A stretch of DNA of 58,876 bases from CAZOWW01 sp964583765. Its GTDB lineage: Bacteria > Actinomycetota > Actinomycetes > Actinomycetales > Kineosporiaceae. Under the pieces are notes generated by a model. It was not told where the DNA came from, did no database searches, and saw nothing but the letters and a program-made list of their open reading frames with translations. Below are positions 7,911 through 18,711 of this stretch, in pieces; position 1 is the first letter of the stretch; each line of letters starts with the position of its first letter. Location: assembly GCA_964583765.1 (NCBI GenBank), contig CAZOWW010000019.1:1-58876 (forward strand), given 5' to 3'. Position numbers and translations under genes: made by a program.

Positions 7911-8936
7911 TCAGAGCCAGTCCCGGCGCCGGAACGACAGATAGAGCGCGCCGGAGAGCCCCACCATGAGCGCCGTGGACAGCCAGAACCCGGCCGTGTC
8001 CCCGAAGCCCGGGAAAGCCACGTTCTGCCCGTAGAAGCCGGTGACGGCCGTCGGTACGGCGATGATGGCGGCCCAGCTGGTGACCTGCTTCATGATGGTG
8101 TTCAGCCGGTTCCCCTGGATGGTCAGATTGGTCTCCAGGATTGTGGCGACCAGATCGCGCAGGGAGTCGGCCCACTCGGTGACGCGGAGCACGTGGTCGT
8201 AGACGTCGTGCAGGTACGGCGCGGTCGCCTCGTCGACCAGGTGCAGATCGCCCCGCAGCAACGCGTTGAGCACCTCCCGCATGGGCATGACCACGCGTCG
8301 GAGCTGGAGCAGGCTCTTGCGCAGGGCGAACGACCGGCGCTGCACCTCGGCGTTACGGGGGTGGTCGTCGAAGACCAGATCCTCCAGGCGCTCGATCTCG
8401 TCGTCCAGGGACTGCACCGCGGCGAAGTGGCTGTCCACGACGAAGTCGAGCAGCCCGTGCAGCAGGAACGGGACCCCCTTCCCGGCGAGTCCGGAGTCGG
8501 CGTCCCAGCGCCGGATGAGCTCGTCGATCGCGAAGTCCGGAGTTCGCCGCACCGTGACCAGCGCGTTGCGGGTCACGAAGGCCGCGACCTCGGCGGTGAG
8601 GAGCTGTCCGGTGGGCGGGTCGATCCGGACCTGGTACACGGTGAGGAACAGGTGGGTGTCGTAGTGGTCGAGCTTGGGACGCTGCCGGCCGACCGTGGCG
8701 TCCTCCAGGGCCAGGGCGTGCAGTTGCAGCTCGTCCGCCAGCAGCTCGAGATCGGACTGATCCGGTACGCACAGGTCCACCCAGACCGTGGCGCCCGGGA
8801 GTTCCAGGTGTTCCGAGACCTGCTCTACGGGGAAGTCCTTCTCCGTGAGGACCCCGCCCTGGTAGCACCGTGTGTGGACCACAGCCGCAGGGTACGCCGA
8901 CCAGGTAGGCGGGTCGGCGTGACGACACCGCGACAC
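7911..8936 (-). CDS. corA: CorA-family magnesium/divalent cation channel
   Basis: A 341-residue inner-membrane channel for Mg2+ (or Co2+/Ni2+). A large cytosolic alpha/beta and helical domain ends in the stalk helix. Two C-terminal membrane helices follow, about residues 280-302 and 318-335. Between them is FYGQN, the family GxN selectivity signature (usually GMN; Met is replaced by Gln here). The basic tail FRRRDWL is typical. Only GTG starts are available: 8936, or 8882 giving VVHTRCYQGG, which looks more like the family N-terminus. No strong ribosome site decides. Single gene, convergent with the SRPBCC gene. Confidence 0.9.
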   Translation of the reverse strand: MSRCRHADPPTWSAYPAAVVHTRCYQGGVLTEKDFPVEQVSEHLELPGATVWVDLCVPDQSDLELLADELQLHALALEDATVGRQRPKLDHYDTHLFLTVYQVRIDPPTGQLLTAEVAAFVTRNALVTVRRTPDFAIDELIRRWDADSGLAGKGVPFLLHGLLDFVVDSHFAAVQSLDDEIERLEDLVFDDHPRNAEVQRRSFALRKSLLQLRRVVMPMREVLNALLRGDLHLVDEATAPYLHDVYDHVLRVTEWADSLRDLVATILETNLTIQGNRLNTIMKQVTSWAAIIAVPTAVTGFYGQNVAFPGFGDTAGFWLSTALMVGLSGALYLSFRRRDWL

Positions 8937-9011
8937 CGGCCTGCGGAACGGCGTGACGACACTGCTGTACCAGCATGCGGGACGGCCGGACGACCCAGCT
9001 ACCCGTCGCGG

Positions 9012-10388
9012 TCACCGGCGCCGCAGGGCCGCGGGCAGAGCCGCGAGGAAGGGGCCGCCCGGCACGGCGCCCAGCAGCCGGCGTTCCTGGCGCAGGCCGG
9101 TCTCCTCGTCGAGAAACGCGAGCACGTCACCGATGTGCTCGGGCCGCAGCAGTCCGTGGAACACCCGCTGCAGCGCCGCCGGCTCGCGCCGGATCACCTC
9201 CAGCAGCACGCGGTCCAGCTGAGGGTGACGTCGTCCGCCGAGCCGGGTGCGCAGCGCGTCCCCCGAGGCGTGCCACCGGCCGCTCGGGCTCCTCTCCGGG
9301 GTGCCCCGACCGCCTCCGCCGGAGTTCTCTCCGGCTGTCGCAAAGGGTCCGCGGCCCCGGACGAACGCCGAGGCGAGCAGTGCCGAGTCCTTCTGGATCC
9401 TGCGGTAGGCATAGCCCGTACTCGCCTTGATCATTCCGGCCGGGGTGCCGATGGGGATCACCGCGGACCGCACGGTGCGCCGGGGGGTGGTCCCCAGGGG
9501 GAGAACGCCGTGCTCGGTGCGCCTGACCCGGTAGTCACCCGCCCGGACCACGTCGTCGAGGTACTCCCGCAGGGCTTGTTCGTGGTGACCCGTGTGCGGA
9601 TCCGGCCGGGAGGGTGCGGTCCAGGCGCGTGGGTCCGCCGTGCCCCGCAGCGCGGTGTACTCCGCCAGCAACCGGTGGTCGCCGAGGGGGAGGAGGTAGA
9701 CGAAGGCGAGGGTGCCGGGCAGCGACGGCGTCCGGAAGTCCATGAAGACGGGGATGTCCTGTCCGTGGGGCCGGTCGGTCTCCACCTCCCAGCCGAGGAA
9801 GGCCATCTCCGCCGGGACGGGTCCCGGTGGGGGGGTCATGGTGCTGTCGAAGACCCACCGGGCGCGGACCTGCGGCCCCTCCCGCAACGTCACGTCCACG
9901 TACCCCCGACCCACCCGGGCCCCGAGCACGGTGTCCCGCAGCCACCGGACCGAGCCGGGGCCGGCCCGGTGCTCCCGGTCGCTGTGGTTCGGGCGACTCA
10001 GTTCCGGGTCGCGGTGGTCCGGGTCGCCGACGACATCGGTGACCGCCCGCCGCAGATCACGGCCACGCACGGCGCGGTACCGGTACGGCCCGAGCGGCAG
10101 GGTGCGGACGCCGTCCCCGGTGTGCACCGTGACCGTGTCCCACGAGCGGGAGACGGCGGCGTCGAGCAGTCCGTGCCCCCGGGACCAGGAGGCCCACAGG
10201 CGCTCGTCGAGCGGATGGCGGGCGTCGTCGACGACCAGCACCGAGGGCTGCCTCATGCCGGCCCGCCGGGCGGCGTCCACGAGGTGCGCGGTGAGGCTGA
10301 GGCCGCTCGCACCGCCCCCCGCCACGAGGACGTCGACCTCCCGCACGGGCTCCGCCGACGGCGTCCACGGGGGAGGCGCGAGGGTCAC
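9012..10388 (-). CDS. Lycopene cyclase family protein (CrtY/CrtL-like)
   Basis: A 458-residue flavoprotein-type cyclase that would close the ionone rings of lycopene in carotenoid synthesis. It has an N-terminal dinucleotide fold (VDVLVAGGGASGLSLTAHL) and the family motif PIGTPAGMIKASTGYAYRRI. The GTG start at 10388 overlaps the stop of the upstream penicillin-binding-like gene (GTGA), so the two are coupled. No crtE, crtB or crtI is in the window, so the other steps must be encoded elsewhere. The C-terminal ~90 residues (helical, LxRPEHIGDVLAFLDEE) fit the family's substrate-facing region. A carotenoid-derived ring modification is also possible. Confidence 0.85.
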   Translation of the reverse strand: MTLAPPPWTPSAEPVREVDVLVAGGGASGLSLTAHLVDAARRAGMRQPSVLVVDDARHPLDERLWASWSRGHGLLDAAVSRSWDTVTVHTGDGVRTLPLGPYRYRAVRGRDLRRAVTDVVGDPDHRDPELSRPNHSDREHRAGPGSVRWLRDTVLGARVGRGYVDVTLREGPQVRARWVFDSTMTPPPGPVPAEMAFLGWEVETDRPHGQDIPVFMDFRTPSLPGTLAFVYLLPLGDHRLLAEYTALRGTADPRAWTAPSRPDPHTGHHEQALREYLDDVVRAGDYRVRRTEHGVLPLGTTPRRTVRSAVIPIGTPAGMIKASTGYAYRRIQKDSALLASAFVRGRGPFATAGENSGGGGRGTPERSPSGRWHASGDALRTRLGGRRHPQLDRVLLEVIRREPAALQRVFHGLLRPEHIGDVLAFLDEETGLRQERRLLGAVPGGPFLAALPAALRRR

Positions 10389-12376
10389 CCGCGGTTCCGG
10401 CTACCCGAGGTCTTCCGGTCCGAGGAGCCGGTCGAGGTGCCACCGCCGGCGAGCCGTCGCAGCAGCTCCGCGGTCACGGCGGTCGCGGCGTCCCCGTTCG
10501 GGCCGCCATCGGGGACGACGACCGCGAAGGCGAGGTCGCCCTGGTACCCGACCGTCCAGCTGGGCACGCCCCGGCCGGTGCCGGGGATTCCCCCGTGGGC
10601 GCCGGTGACGGCGAGGACCGGCCCACCGGGGACGTGGGCGAGGGCCGAGGCAGGGCCCGAGGTGACCATGGCGCGCATCATCGCACGTACCGCCGCGACG
10701 GCGGACCGGTCCAGCGGGGTCCTCGTGCGGGAGGCCTGCGGTGCAGGATCGACGACCAGCCGCGGAGTCACGGGGTGGCCGCCGGCCAGGGACGCGGCAG
10801 TGGTGGCGGCGGCGAGAGGGCCCGCCCACACCCCGCGGGAGCCGGCCGGCTCGTCTGCACCTGTTGCTGGGGTGGCCGCTCGCGTCGTCGGGGTAGCCGC
10901 GCGTGTTGCTGGGGTGGCTGCGTGCGTCGCGGGTGCCGGCACCGGGTCGATCCGGCCAGGGAATGCCGCCAGGCCCAGGACGTCGTCCGCCCCGTAGCCG
11001 AGTGCCGTGGACGACGCCCGCAGTCCGGCGTCCGAGACCCCCGCGGCATCGGTCGGGCTCACCTCCGCGCAGGCCGGGACGGGCGATCGCCCCCCACGGT
11101 GTCCGGCCACGGGGGAAGCAGTCGAGGCGCAGCTGTCGGACGGGACCGGGCTGGGCGGGACCGGGGGGAGCCCGGTGCGTGCCCGGGCGTATCCGCTGAT
11201 CAGGAGGAACCCCGCTCCAGCCGGGTAGCCGGCGGAGATCGCGCCGCCCGCGGATCGTCCGCCCGGCGGGCCGGAGGAGGCCGCGGCGAGCACTTCGCCG
11301 GTGCGGACCCGCAACACCACCACTGCGGCCGGCCGGGCCGAGGCTGCGAGGGCAGCTGTGGCCGCGCTCTGCACCCGCGCATCGAGAGTGGTGCGTACCG
11401 GATGCCCGGGGACGGAGGGGAACTGCACGAGCGCGGACGAGTACGAGGGAGTGCCGCCCGGGTGCCGCACCTGGACGACCACCCCGGCGAGACCCGCGAG
11501 CCGGGCGTCGTACCGTGCCTCGAGTCCGGACATGCCGATCGGCTCCCCGGGGGCGACCCGGCCACCGGATCCCGACGCCTGGTTCGCGCCGGCCGGGCCG
11601 ATCATCCCGCGCACGGATTCCACGGGCACCGAGCTCGCCCAGCCGGAACCCGCGCTGCGCACGGAGCCTGCCGACGCCGAGCCGGCCGACGCCGAGGTCA
11701 TCTCCTGCGTGGTCCCGCCCCTGGTGACGGATCCCGACCCCCCTCGGGGAACGGCGATGGTCTCCGTTCGTCCGTCAGGCCGCCCGGGCTGTTGCCCGGC
11801 AGGTTCGGTGGGTGAACCGGTGACGTCCAGGACCGCCGCCCGGGGCGGCAGGGCTCGCTCGCAGGCGAGGACGTCCCCTGGACCGAGCATCGGGTTCACC
11901 ACCGCCGGGCTCCACCGCACCTTCCACCGGCCCAGGTCGCGGGCGAGTGACACCACCGTGTGATAGCTCCAGGAGTGCCCCGCCAGCGGCCAGGTCACCG
12001 CGAGCACCGCGGTGCCGTGGGCGTCGTCGCCAGGATCGAGATCGGCGCGAACGACCTGCACCCGGGAGGGGGCATCCTGCGGGACGAGGAGCTCCGCCAC
12101 GATGGCGTGCTCCTGGCGGGCCACCGTGTCACCGCCGATGTGCAGGTAGGGGACGTCCTTGAGACGCCCACGGTGCCAGGCCGAGGCGAAGGTCGTCACC
12201 GCGCTGCCGAACCCGTTGCGGCGCGCATGGTCCTGCTGCGCCTGGACCACCGGGATCACCCCGACGATCGCGACAACCGCGCCGATCAGCGTGATCAGGA
12301 CCAGGGGGCGGCGCAGGGGAACGAGCCAGCCCTCCTCGTCCAGGGGCTGTGGTGAGGGGTGACGATGGGTACCCAC
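10385..12376 (-). CDS. Degenerate penicillin-binding protein-like protein (MecA_N plus transpeptidase fold)
   Basis: A 663-residue protein starting at GTG 12376, which has GGGAGG eight bases upstream; an in-frame TTG at 12400 is a poorer choice. A membrane anchor (residues ~22-43) is followed by an NTF2-like MecA_N domain (FASAWHRGRLKDVPYL...). A Ser/Gly-rich linker and a transpeptidase-like region come next, recognisable from VRTTLDARVQSAATAAL and ...RTGEVLAAASS. The catalytic motifs are lost. Where PGSTFK is expected, YPAGAGFLL stands; SxN is not seen; KTGTAE is replaced by AVTGAHGG. A repetitive Ala/Thr/Pro insert (ATPxTRA units) lies before the end. It probably does not crosslink peptidoglycan, and may be a scaffold or sensor in the cell wall. 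Coupled to the cyclase gene. Confidence 0.75.
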   Translation of the reverse strand: MGTHRHPSPQPLDEEGWLVPLRRPLVLITLIGAVVAIVGVIPVVQAQQDHARRNGFGSAVTTFASAWHRGRLKDVPYLHIGGDTVARQEHAIVAELLVPQDAPSRVQVVRADLDPGDDAHGTAVLAVTWPLAGHSWSYHTVVSLARDLGRWKVRWSPAVVNPMLGPGDVLACERALPPRAAVLDVTGSPTEPAGQQPGRPDGRTETIAVPRGGSGSVTRGGTTQEMTSASAGSASAGSVRSAGSGWASSVPVESVRGMIGPAGANQASGSGGRVAPGEPIGMSGLEARYDARLAGLAGVVVQVRHPGGTPSYSSALVQFPSVPGHPVRTTLDARVQSAATAALAASARPAAVVVLRVRTGEVLAAASSGPPGGRSAGGAISAGYPAGAGFLLISGYARARTGLPPVPPSPVPSDSCASTASPVAGHRGGRSPVPACAEVSPTDAAGVSDAGLRASSTALGYGADDVLGLAAFPGRIDPVPAPATHAATPATRAATPTTRAATPATGADEPAGSRGVWAGPLAAATTAASLAGGHPVTPRLVVDPAPQASRTRTPLDRSAVAAVRAMMRAMVTSGPASALAHVPGGPVLAVTGAHGGIPGTGRGVPSWTVGYQGDLAFAVVVPDGGPNGDAATAVTAELLRRLAGGGTSTGSSDRKTSGSRNRG

Positions 12377-12581
12377 GGTGGCCTCCCGGCAGCGTGACAA
12401 GGTCCACGTGACGCCGGGACCCAGCCTCTCGCACTCCGGGGATCAGGGCCGCCACCTGCGCTGCGTGTCCGCAGACTCGGCTTCACCTCGCTCGGGCGGC
12501 CCTCGGTCCGCCCTTGGCGGCTCCCACCAAGGTCACCGTCCGTGACATTGGTCCGGGTCTGGCAAGGGCCGGCGTGGGCGC

Positions 12582-12632
12582 GGGCATTGACGAGGACGGC
12601 GTCCGCACGGGCATTGACGAGGACGGCGTCCG
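12582..12632. repeat. Two 24-bp direct repeats, period 27
   Basis: GGGCATTGACGAGGACGGCG plus TCCG occurs at 12582-12605 and 12609-12632. It lies in the 322-base gap between the two minus-strand genes. The rest of the gap (12377-12581, 12633-12698) shows no ORF with a clear family and no strong hairpin. Confidence 0.85.
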
Positions 12633-12698
12633 TGCGGACCGCGGAGGTGGACGGTGTCCGCGCGGGCCCGGAGGAGCAGACGCGGGCGAGGGAAGGAA

Positions 12699-13268
12699 TC
12701 AGTCGGTGGCCGTGTCGTCGATGAACCGCACGGCCGCGTCACCGACCGGGGGGAGGGCCGACCAGGGCAGCTCCACCCGGCGATCGGTCTCCCGCCACCA
12801 GTACCCGGGGCGCACACAGCTGCCCGGCCGGGCGAAGAGGACCGCCGTGCGTACCTGCGCCCCGGTCGCCGACACCGCGGCCACCGCCGATTCCAGCGTG
12901 GAACCGGTCGTGGCGATGTCGTCGACGACGAGTACCCGCATGCCCGGGGACCACCGGGGCGGCCCGTCCGGGTGCACGCCCGGGAGGTCGAGGCAGCGGT
13001 CCGGTCCCGCCGCGCGGTCCACGGTGATCGTGCCCACCGCCTGGGCGCCGAGCGCGTAGGCGAGGCCGCCCGCGATGGGCAGCCCTCCGCGGGCGATGGC
13101 GAGCACGAGGTCGGGGGTGTACCCGCTCAACGCCAGCTGCTGGGCCAGTTGGCGCACGGCGGTGCCGAAACGCTCCCAGGTGAGAATCTCGCGGTCCAGG
13201 TCGTCGGCGGGTCGGCGACTGGGGCCGATCCCGGTCGGCCGCGCGCTGGTGGGGGCTACTGCATTCAC
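12699..13268 (-). CDS. Purine-type phosphoribosyltransferase
   Basis: A 189-residue type I phosphoribosyltransferase. The PRPP-binding loop VLVVDDIATTGSTL is intact, and an upstream pyrophosphate loop (LVLAIARGGLPIAGGLAY) is present. The ILTWERF(G) start is typical of xanthine-guanine type enzymes and of the small Gpt-like PRTases common in archaea and actinobacteria. It would transfer phosphoribose to a free base (salvage), but the base cannot be told from the sequence. The start is the annotated ATG at 13268. It is transcribed away from the PAC2 gene, with a 237-base shared upstream region. Confidence 0.88.
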   Translation of the reverse strand: MNAVAPTSARPTGIGPSRRPADDLDREILTWERFGTAVRQLAQQLALSGYTPDLVLAIARGGLPIAGGLAYALGAQAVGTITVDRAAGPDRCLDLPGVHPDGPPRWSPGMRVLVVDDIATTGSTLESAVAAVSATGAQVRTAVLFARPGSCVRPGYWWRETDRRVELPWSALPPVGDAAVRFIDDTATD

Positions 13269-13505
13269 GGGCTACCTCCGTCTCGGGCTGGTCGGGGCGC
13301 CATTGGCCCGATGCGGGCGTCGACCCACCCAACAGGAACCGTGTTGCGGTGGTGTTGCCGCCACACGCCCACCCGGGGTCGTAGGGGGTCATTCTGCCCC
13401 AGATCCGAAACGTCGCGATCGCGCGGACGGACATCCCCCGGCTTAGGCTGGATGAAGGTCGGGCTCGGCCCGATCCGGCACCGCGACGCGGAGGGGCAAG
13501 CAGCC

Positions 13506-14435
13506 ATGATCGATCCGCAGGAGTTGTACGAGTTCACCCGGGAACGGCCTGCGTGGCAGGGAACCCTGCGACCGGTGCTGGTCCACCTCCTCGAGGGTTT
13601 CGTCGACGCGGGCGCGGCCGGGCGGCTCGCGGCGCGCCATCTGCTCGACCGCTGTGACCCGCAACCGCTCGCCCGCTTCGACCCGGACCGGCTCTACGAC
13701 TACCGGTCCCGGCGTCCGGTGATGACCTTCGACGAGGACCACTGGGTCGACTACGCGGTTCCCGAACTGACCCTGTACGAGTTGCGGGACGCCACCGGTA
13801 CACCCTTCCTGCTGCTGCACGGATTCGAACCCGACTACGCGTGGGAGGCCTGCACGGCGGCTGTCCGCCGGATCGTCGAGCAACTGGACGTACGCCTGGT
13901 CGTGGGTGCGAACGCCATCCCCATGGCGGTACCGCACACCCGTCCGCTGGGCGTCAGCGCGCACGCCACCCGGGCCGAGCTGGTGGCGGAGCGCCGTCCC
14001 TGGATCGGGAAGGTGCAGGTGCCGGGGCATCTCGCGGGCCTGTTGGAGTTCCGGCTGGGGGAACACGGCCACGACGCCGCGGGCTTTGCGGTGCACGTGC
14101 CGCACTACCTGACCCAGACCGAGTACCCCTCCGCGGCCGTGGTGGTCGTGGACGCCCTGGCCCGAGCCGCGGGCCTGGCGCTGTCCGTCGAGGAGCTGAG
14201 GGCATCAGCCCTGGTCGCCGACGCGTCGGTCGAGGAACAGGTGACTCGGCAGCCCGAGGTGGCCGGGCTGATCTCCGCCCTGGAGCAGCAGTACGACGCC
14301 TTCGTCGGCGCGCAGACCCGAGGCCCGTTGCCGATGGGGGAGTCGGACAGGCTCCCGGACGCCGAGGAACTCGGAGCGCAGTTCGAGCAATTCCTGGCGG
14401 AGGAGAACGAGCGCCGCGCCACGGGGGACGGGTGA
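13506..14435 (+). CDS. PAC2 family protein
   Basis: A 309-residue protein of the PAC2 (proteasome-assembly-chaperone-like) family, widespread in actinobacteria and of unknown cellular role. The conserved opening LVHLLEGFVDAGAAGRLAARHL is present, and LLLHGFEPDYAWEACTAAV is the family core. The conserved segment HYLTQTEYPSAAVVVVDAL follows, then a C-terminal helical tail rich in Glu (EQFLAEENERR). The reading frame is open far upstream but ATG 13506, behind GAGGGGCAAG, gives the normal family length. The divergent neighbour is the PRTase gene. Confidence 0.9.
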   Translation: MIDPQELYEFTRERPAWQGTLRPVLVHLLEGFVDAGAAGRLAARHLLDRCDPQPLARFDPDRLYDYRSRRPVMTFDEDHWVDYAVPELTLYELRDATGTPFLLLHGFEPDYAWEACTAAVRRIVEQLDVRLVVGANAIPMAVPHTRPLGVSAHATRAELVAERRPWIGKVQVPGHLAGLLEFRLGEHGHDAAGFAVHVPHYLTQTEYPSAAVVVVDALARAAGLALSVEELRASALVADASVEEQVTRQPEVAGLISALEQQYDAFVGAQTRGPLPMGESDRLPDAEELGAQFEQFLAEENERRATGDG

Positions 14436-14549
14436 GGGCCCGGACGACGGCGCAGGGTGGGAGGAGCCTGATGCCCGCGATCCTGTGCGCGACGGTGAAC
14501 GTGACGTCCAGGCGGCTCAGTTCCGCCGTCGGGCTGCCGATGGAGGGGC

Positions 14550-14771
14550 ATGGGCCTCAGCATCGTGATCGTCGCGCTGGTGGTCGGGGGAATCCTTCTG
14601 CTGTGCCGCGGCGACTCCCCGCGGCGCTCGGCCGTCGTCCTGCCGCCCGATGACCAGCCTCCGCCGGCTGCCCGGTTGCCCCTGCCCTCGGGACGCCGCC
14701 TGCGCGCCTACGTGGGGGAGGGCCTGCGCGAGATCGACGCCTATCTCGAGCGACGCTGCGGCGGGGTCTGA
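14550..14771 (+). CDS. Small single-span membrane protein
   Basis: A 73-residue protein with an N-terminal hydrophobic helix (GLSIVIVALVVGGILLLC, residues 2-19), a proline-rich middle and a C-terminal helix (YVGEGLREIDAYLERR). ATG 14550 has GGAGG five bases upstream. I do not recognise a family. It lies between PAC2 and carbonic anhydrase on the same strand and may be co-transcribed with them. Confidence 0.6.
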   Translation: MGLSIVIVALVVGGILLLCRGDSPRRSAVVLPPDDQPPPAARLPLPSGRRLRAYVGEGLREIDAYLERRCGGV

Positions 14772-14888
14772 GCGGCGACGGGGCGCCCCGGCCCGGGTGC
14801 GGGAGCGGGTGCTCCTGCGATCTTCCTCCCGGGGGACCGGGCGATCTCCCCTGCGGGGGCCCGGCCGAGCCGTGGCGCGGAGGGCCCG

Positions 14889-15518
14889 ATGAGCGGCGAG
14901 CGGCCGGCCACCCCGGCCGAAGCACTGGCCACGTTGCTCGAGGGCAACCGGCGGTTCATGGGGGGCTGCCGCCAACACCCCAACCAGGACGCCGACCGGC
15001 GGGCGGCGCTGGCCCCCGGCCAGCACCCGTTCGCGGTGGTGTTCGGTTGCGCCGACTCACGGCTCGCCGCGGAGATCATCTTCGACCGTGGCCTCGGTGA
15101 TCTCTTCGTGGTCCGCACCGCCGGCCAGGTGGTGGGACCCGAGGTGCTGGGCAGCCTGGAGTACGGCGTCGAGGTGCTCGACGCGCCACTGATCGCGGTG
15201 CTCGGCCACGACTCGTGCGGGGCGATCGCCGCCGGACGGGCGGCCATGGTGGACGGGCAGACGCCCAGCGGGTTCATGCGGGAGGTCGTCGAACGCGTGA
15301 TGCTGAGCCTGGTCGCGACCCCGAACGGCCTGCACGATCTCGACGCCGCGGCCGAGGAGCACGTGCGCTACACCGCGGACCTGCTGGTGGAACGCTCCGG
15401 GACGATCGCCCGCCGGGTGCACACGGGCGAGACCGCGGTGGTGGGGCTCTTCTACCGGCTGGTCGAGGGCAGCGTGCGGGTCGTCGTCCGTCACGGGAAG
15501 GGTCTTGCCGTGGCGTGA
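14889..15518 (+). CDS. Beta-class carbonic anhydrase
   Basis: A 209-residue zinc enzyme interconverting CO2 and bicarbonate. The zinc ligands are visible: Cys54 in GCADSR (with the catalytic Asp/Arg pair), His107 and Cys110 in GHDSCGA. DLFVVRTAGQVV and the LGSLEYGV helix match the cab/beta family, as does the normal length. The ATG at 14889 has GGAGGG upstream. It is likely cytoplasmic and supplies bicarbonate for carboxylases. The gene is convergent with the RecQ gene. Confidence 0.93.
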   Translation: MSGERPATPAEALATLLEGNRRFMGGCRQHPNQDADRRAALAPGQHPFAVVFGCADSRLAAEIIFDRGLGDLFVVRTAGQVVGPEVLGSLEYGVEVLDAPLIAVLGHDSCGAIAAGRAAMVDGQTPSGFMREVVERVMLSLVATPNGLHDLDAAAEEHVRYTADLLVERSGTIARRVHTGETAVVGLFYRLVEGSVRVVVRHGKGLAVA

Positions 15519-15558
15519 TCCTGGTGTGGCAAGGGCCGTGATCGGGCGCGGGCCGCCG

Positions 15559-17766
<2,208 letters not shown>

Positions 17767-18097
17767 GAGGATCCGGGGTGCTTCGCAGGCAGCGCCAGCC
17801 CAGGACGGCGAACCAGATCATGACGGGGAGTTGCAGCGCGTAACCGAGCAGTTCCACGGTCGGGGACAAGCCCCGGGATCCGTTGATCCACGGTAGTGCG
17901 ACGGCGGCCAGACCCGACACTGCGACGTTCACCGAGCGCTGCACGAGTTGGTCGTCGGCATCGACCGTGACATCGCTGCCCTGACCGAAGTCGCTGACCA
18001 GGTCAGGGACCATCTGACCACGCCGATGTCGATCCTGCCCACGACGGCCACGGTCGGTATGCGTCACCTCCAGGTGCACCGCCTGGTCGTGGACCAT

Positions 18098-18440
18098 CCC
18101 CGGGAGATCGCGGCCGCCTGTCCGGCCCCGCCCGCCACCCTGTTGACCTGGCTGCTCGGGCGCCCCGACGGTGGAGGCACACCTTGTTGATGCCGACCTC
18201 CGGAACTGCTGTGCTGTCGAGGGCAGCGGCCTCGCCGGCGAGGGCGGGCGCGCCCCAGCCGCTCCCCATCCGCGCGGCCGCGACGCCGACGCCCAGGAAC
18301 GCGATGCCCGCGAGCACCGGGACCGGGACGAGCACTCCCGTTCCCCGGCGGTGAGGTGGCCTGAGCTGGGTCGCACCCGCTGACGACGATCACTCGTCCC
18401 GCGCAGCTCGAGGGGTGGTCGCTCTTCCACGTCCGTGCGT
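18098..18440. other. Non-coding or decayed stretch
   Basis: No convincing gene is seen on either strand. The minus strand holds an isolated hydrophobic translation (18180-18340) out of frame with the ORF that follows it, which may be the front of a frameshifted membrane-protein gene. The promoter region of the GH127 operon begins just after. Confidence 0.4.
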
Positions 18441-18471
18441 GGCCCTGGGGCTTGACACCTCGTCCTGGGTC

Positions 18472-18516
18472 TTGACACCTCATCGACGTGACATCTAGCC
18501 TCGGCAATCGTTTTCC
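18472..18516 (+). promoter_or_regulatory. Sigma-A promoter with LacI-type operator (GH127/ABC operon)
   Basis: TTGACA (18472-18477), an 18-base spacer and TAGCCT (18496-18501) form a good housekeeping promoter. Immediately after it, GGCAATCGTTTTCC (18503-18516) fits the LacI-family dyad GGNAANCGNTTNCC, centred on the CG near the expected transcription start. A second CTTGACACCTC copy lies 20 bases upstream (18451). The same promoter and operator arrangement recurs at 25132-25176. Confidence 0.75.
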
Positions 18517-18711
18517 GGCACTGGTTATCCGATCTCGGGCGTCCGGTGTTCGGGGCCGATCGGGGCCCCTCCGCCCGGCCGAGGACGCAGGCAGAGAACC
18601 GGTTCGCCCAGGGCCGGGTATCGGCGCGGGCACCCTCCAGCCGCCGGCACCGCTACTGGACCGCGTCCGAGAGGGCGATCGAAGGCACGGCATCGAACCG
18701 GAAGAAGGACC

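Noticed and set aside
7908..10997. 1029-codon plus-strand frame opposite corA, cyclase and the PBP-like gene
   Set aside because: No domain pattern; the three minus-strand genes have clear motifs and start/stop coupling.
10385..12400. TTG 12400 as start of the PBP-like gene
   Set aside because: GTG 12376 has a proper GGGAGG site at good distance, while TTG has none.
13815..13832. GGGTTCGAATCC on the minus strand, like a tRNA T-arm
   Set aside because: It lies inside the PAC2 coding sequence (HGFEPD), and no matching acceptor stem or anticodon arm is found at the right distance.
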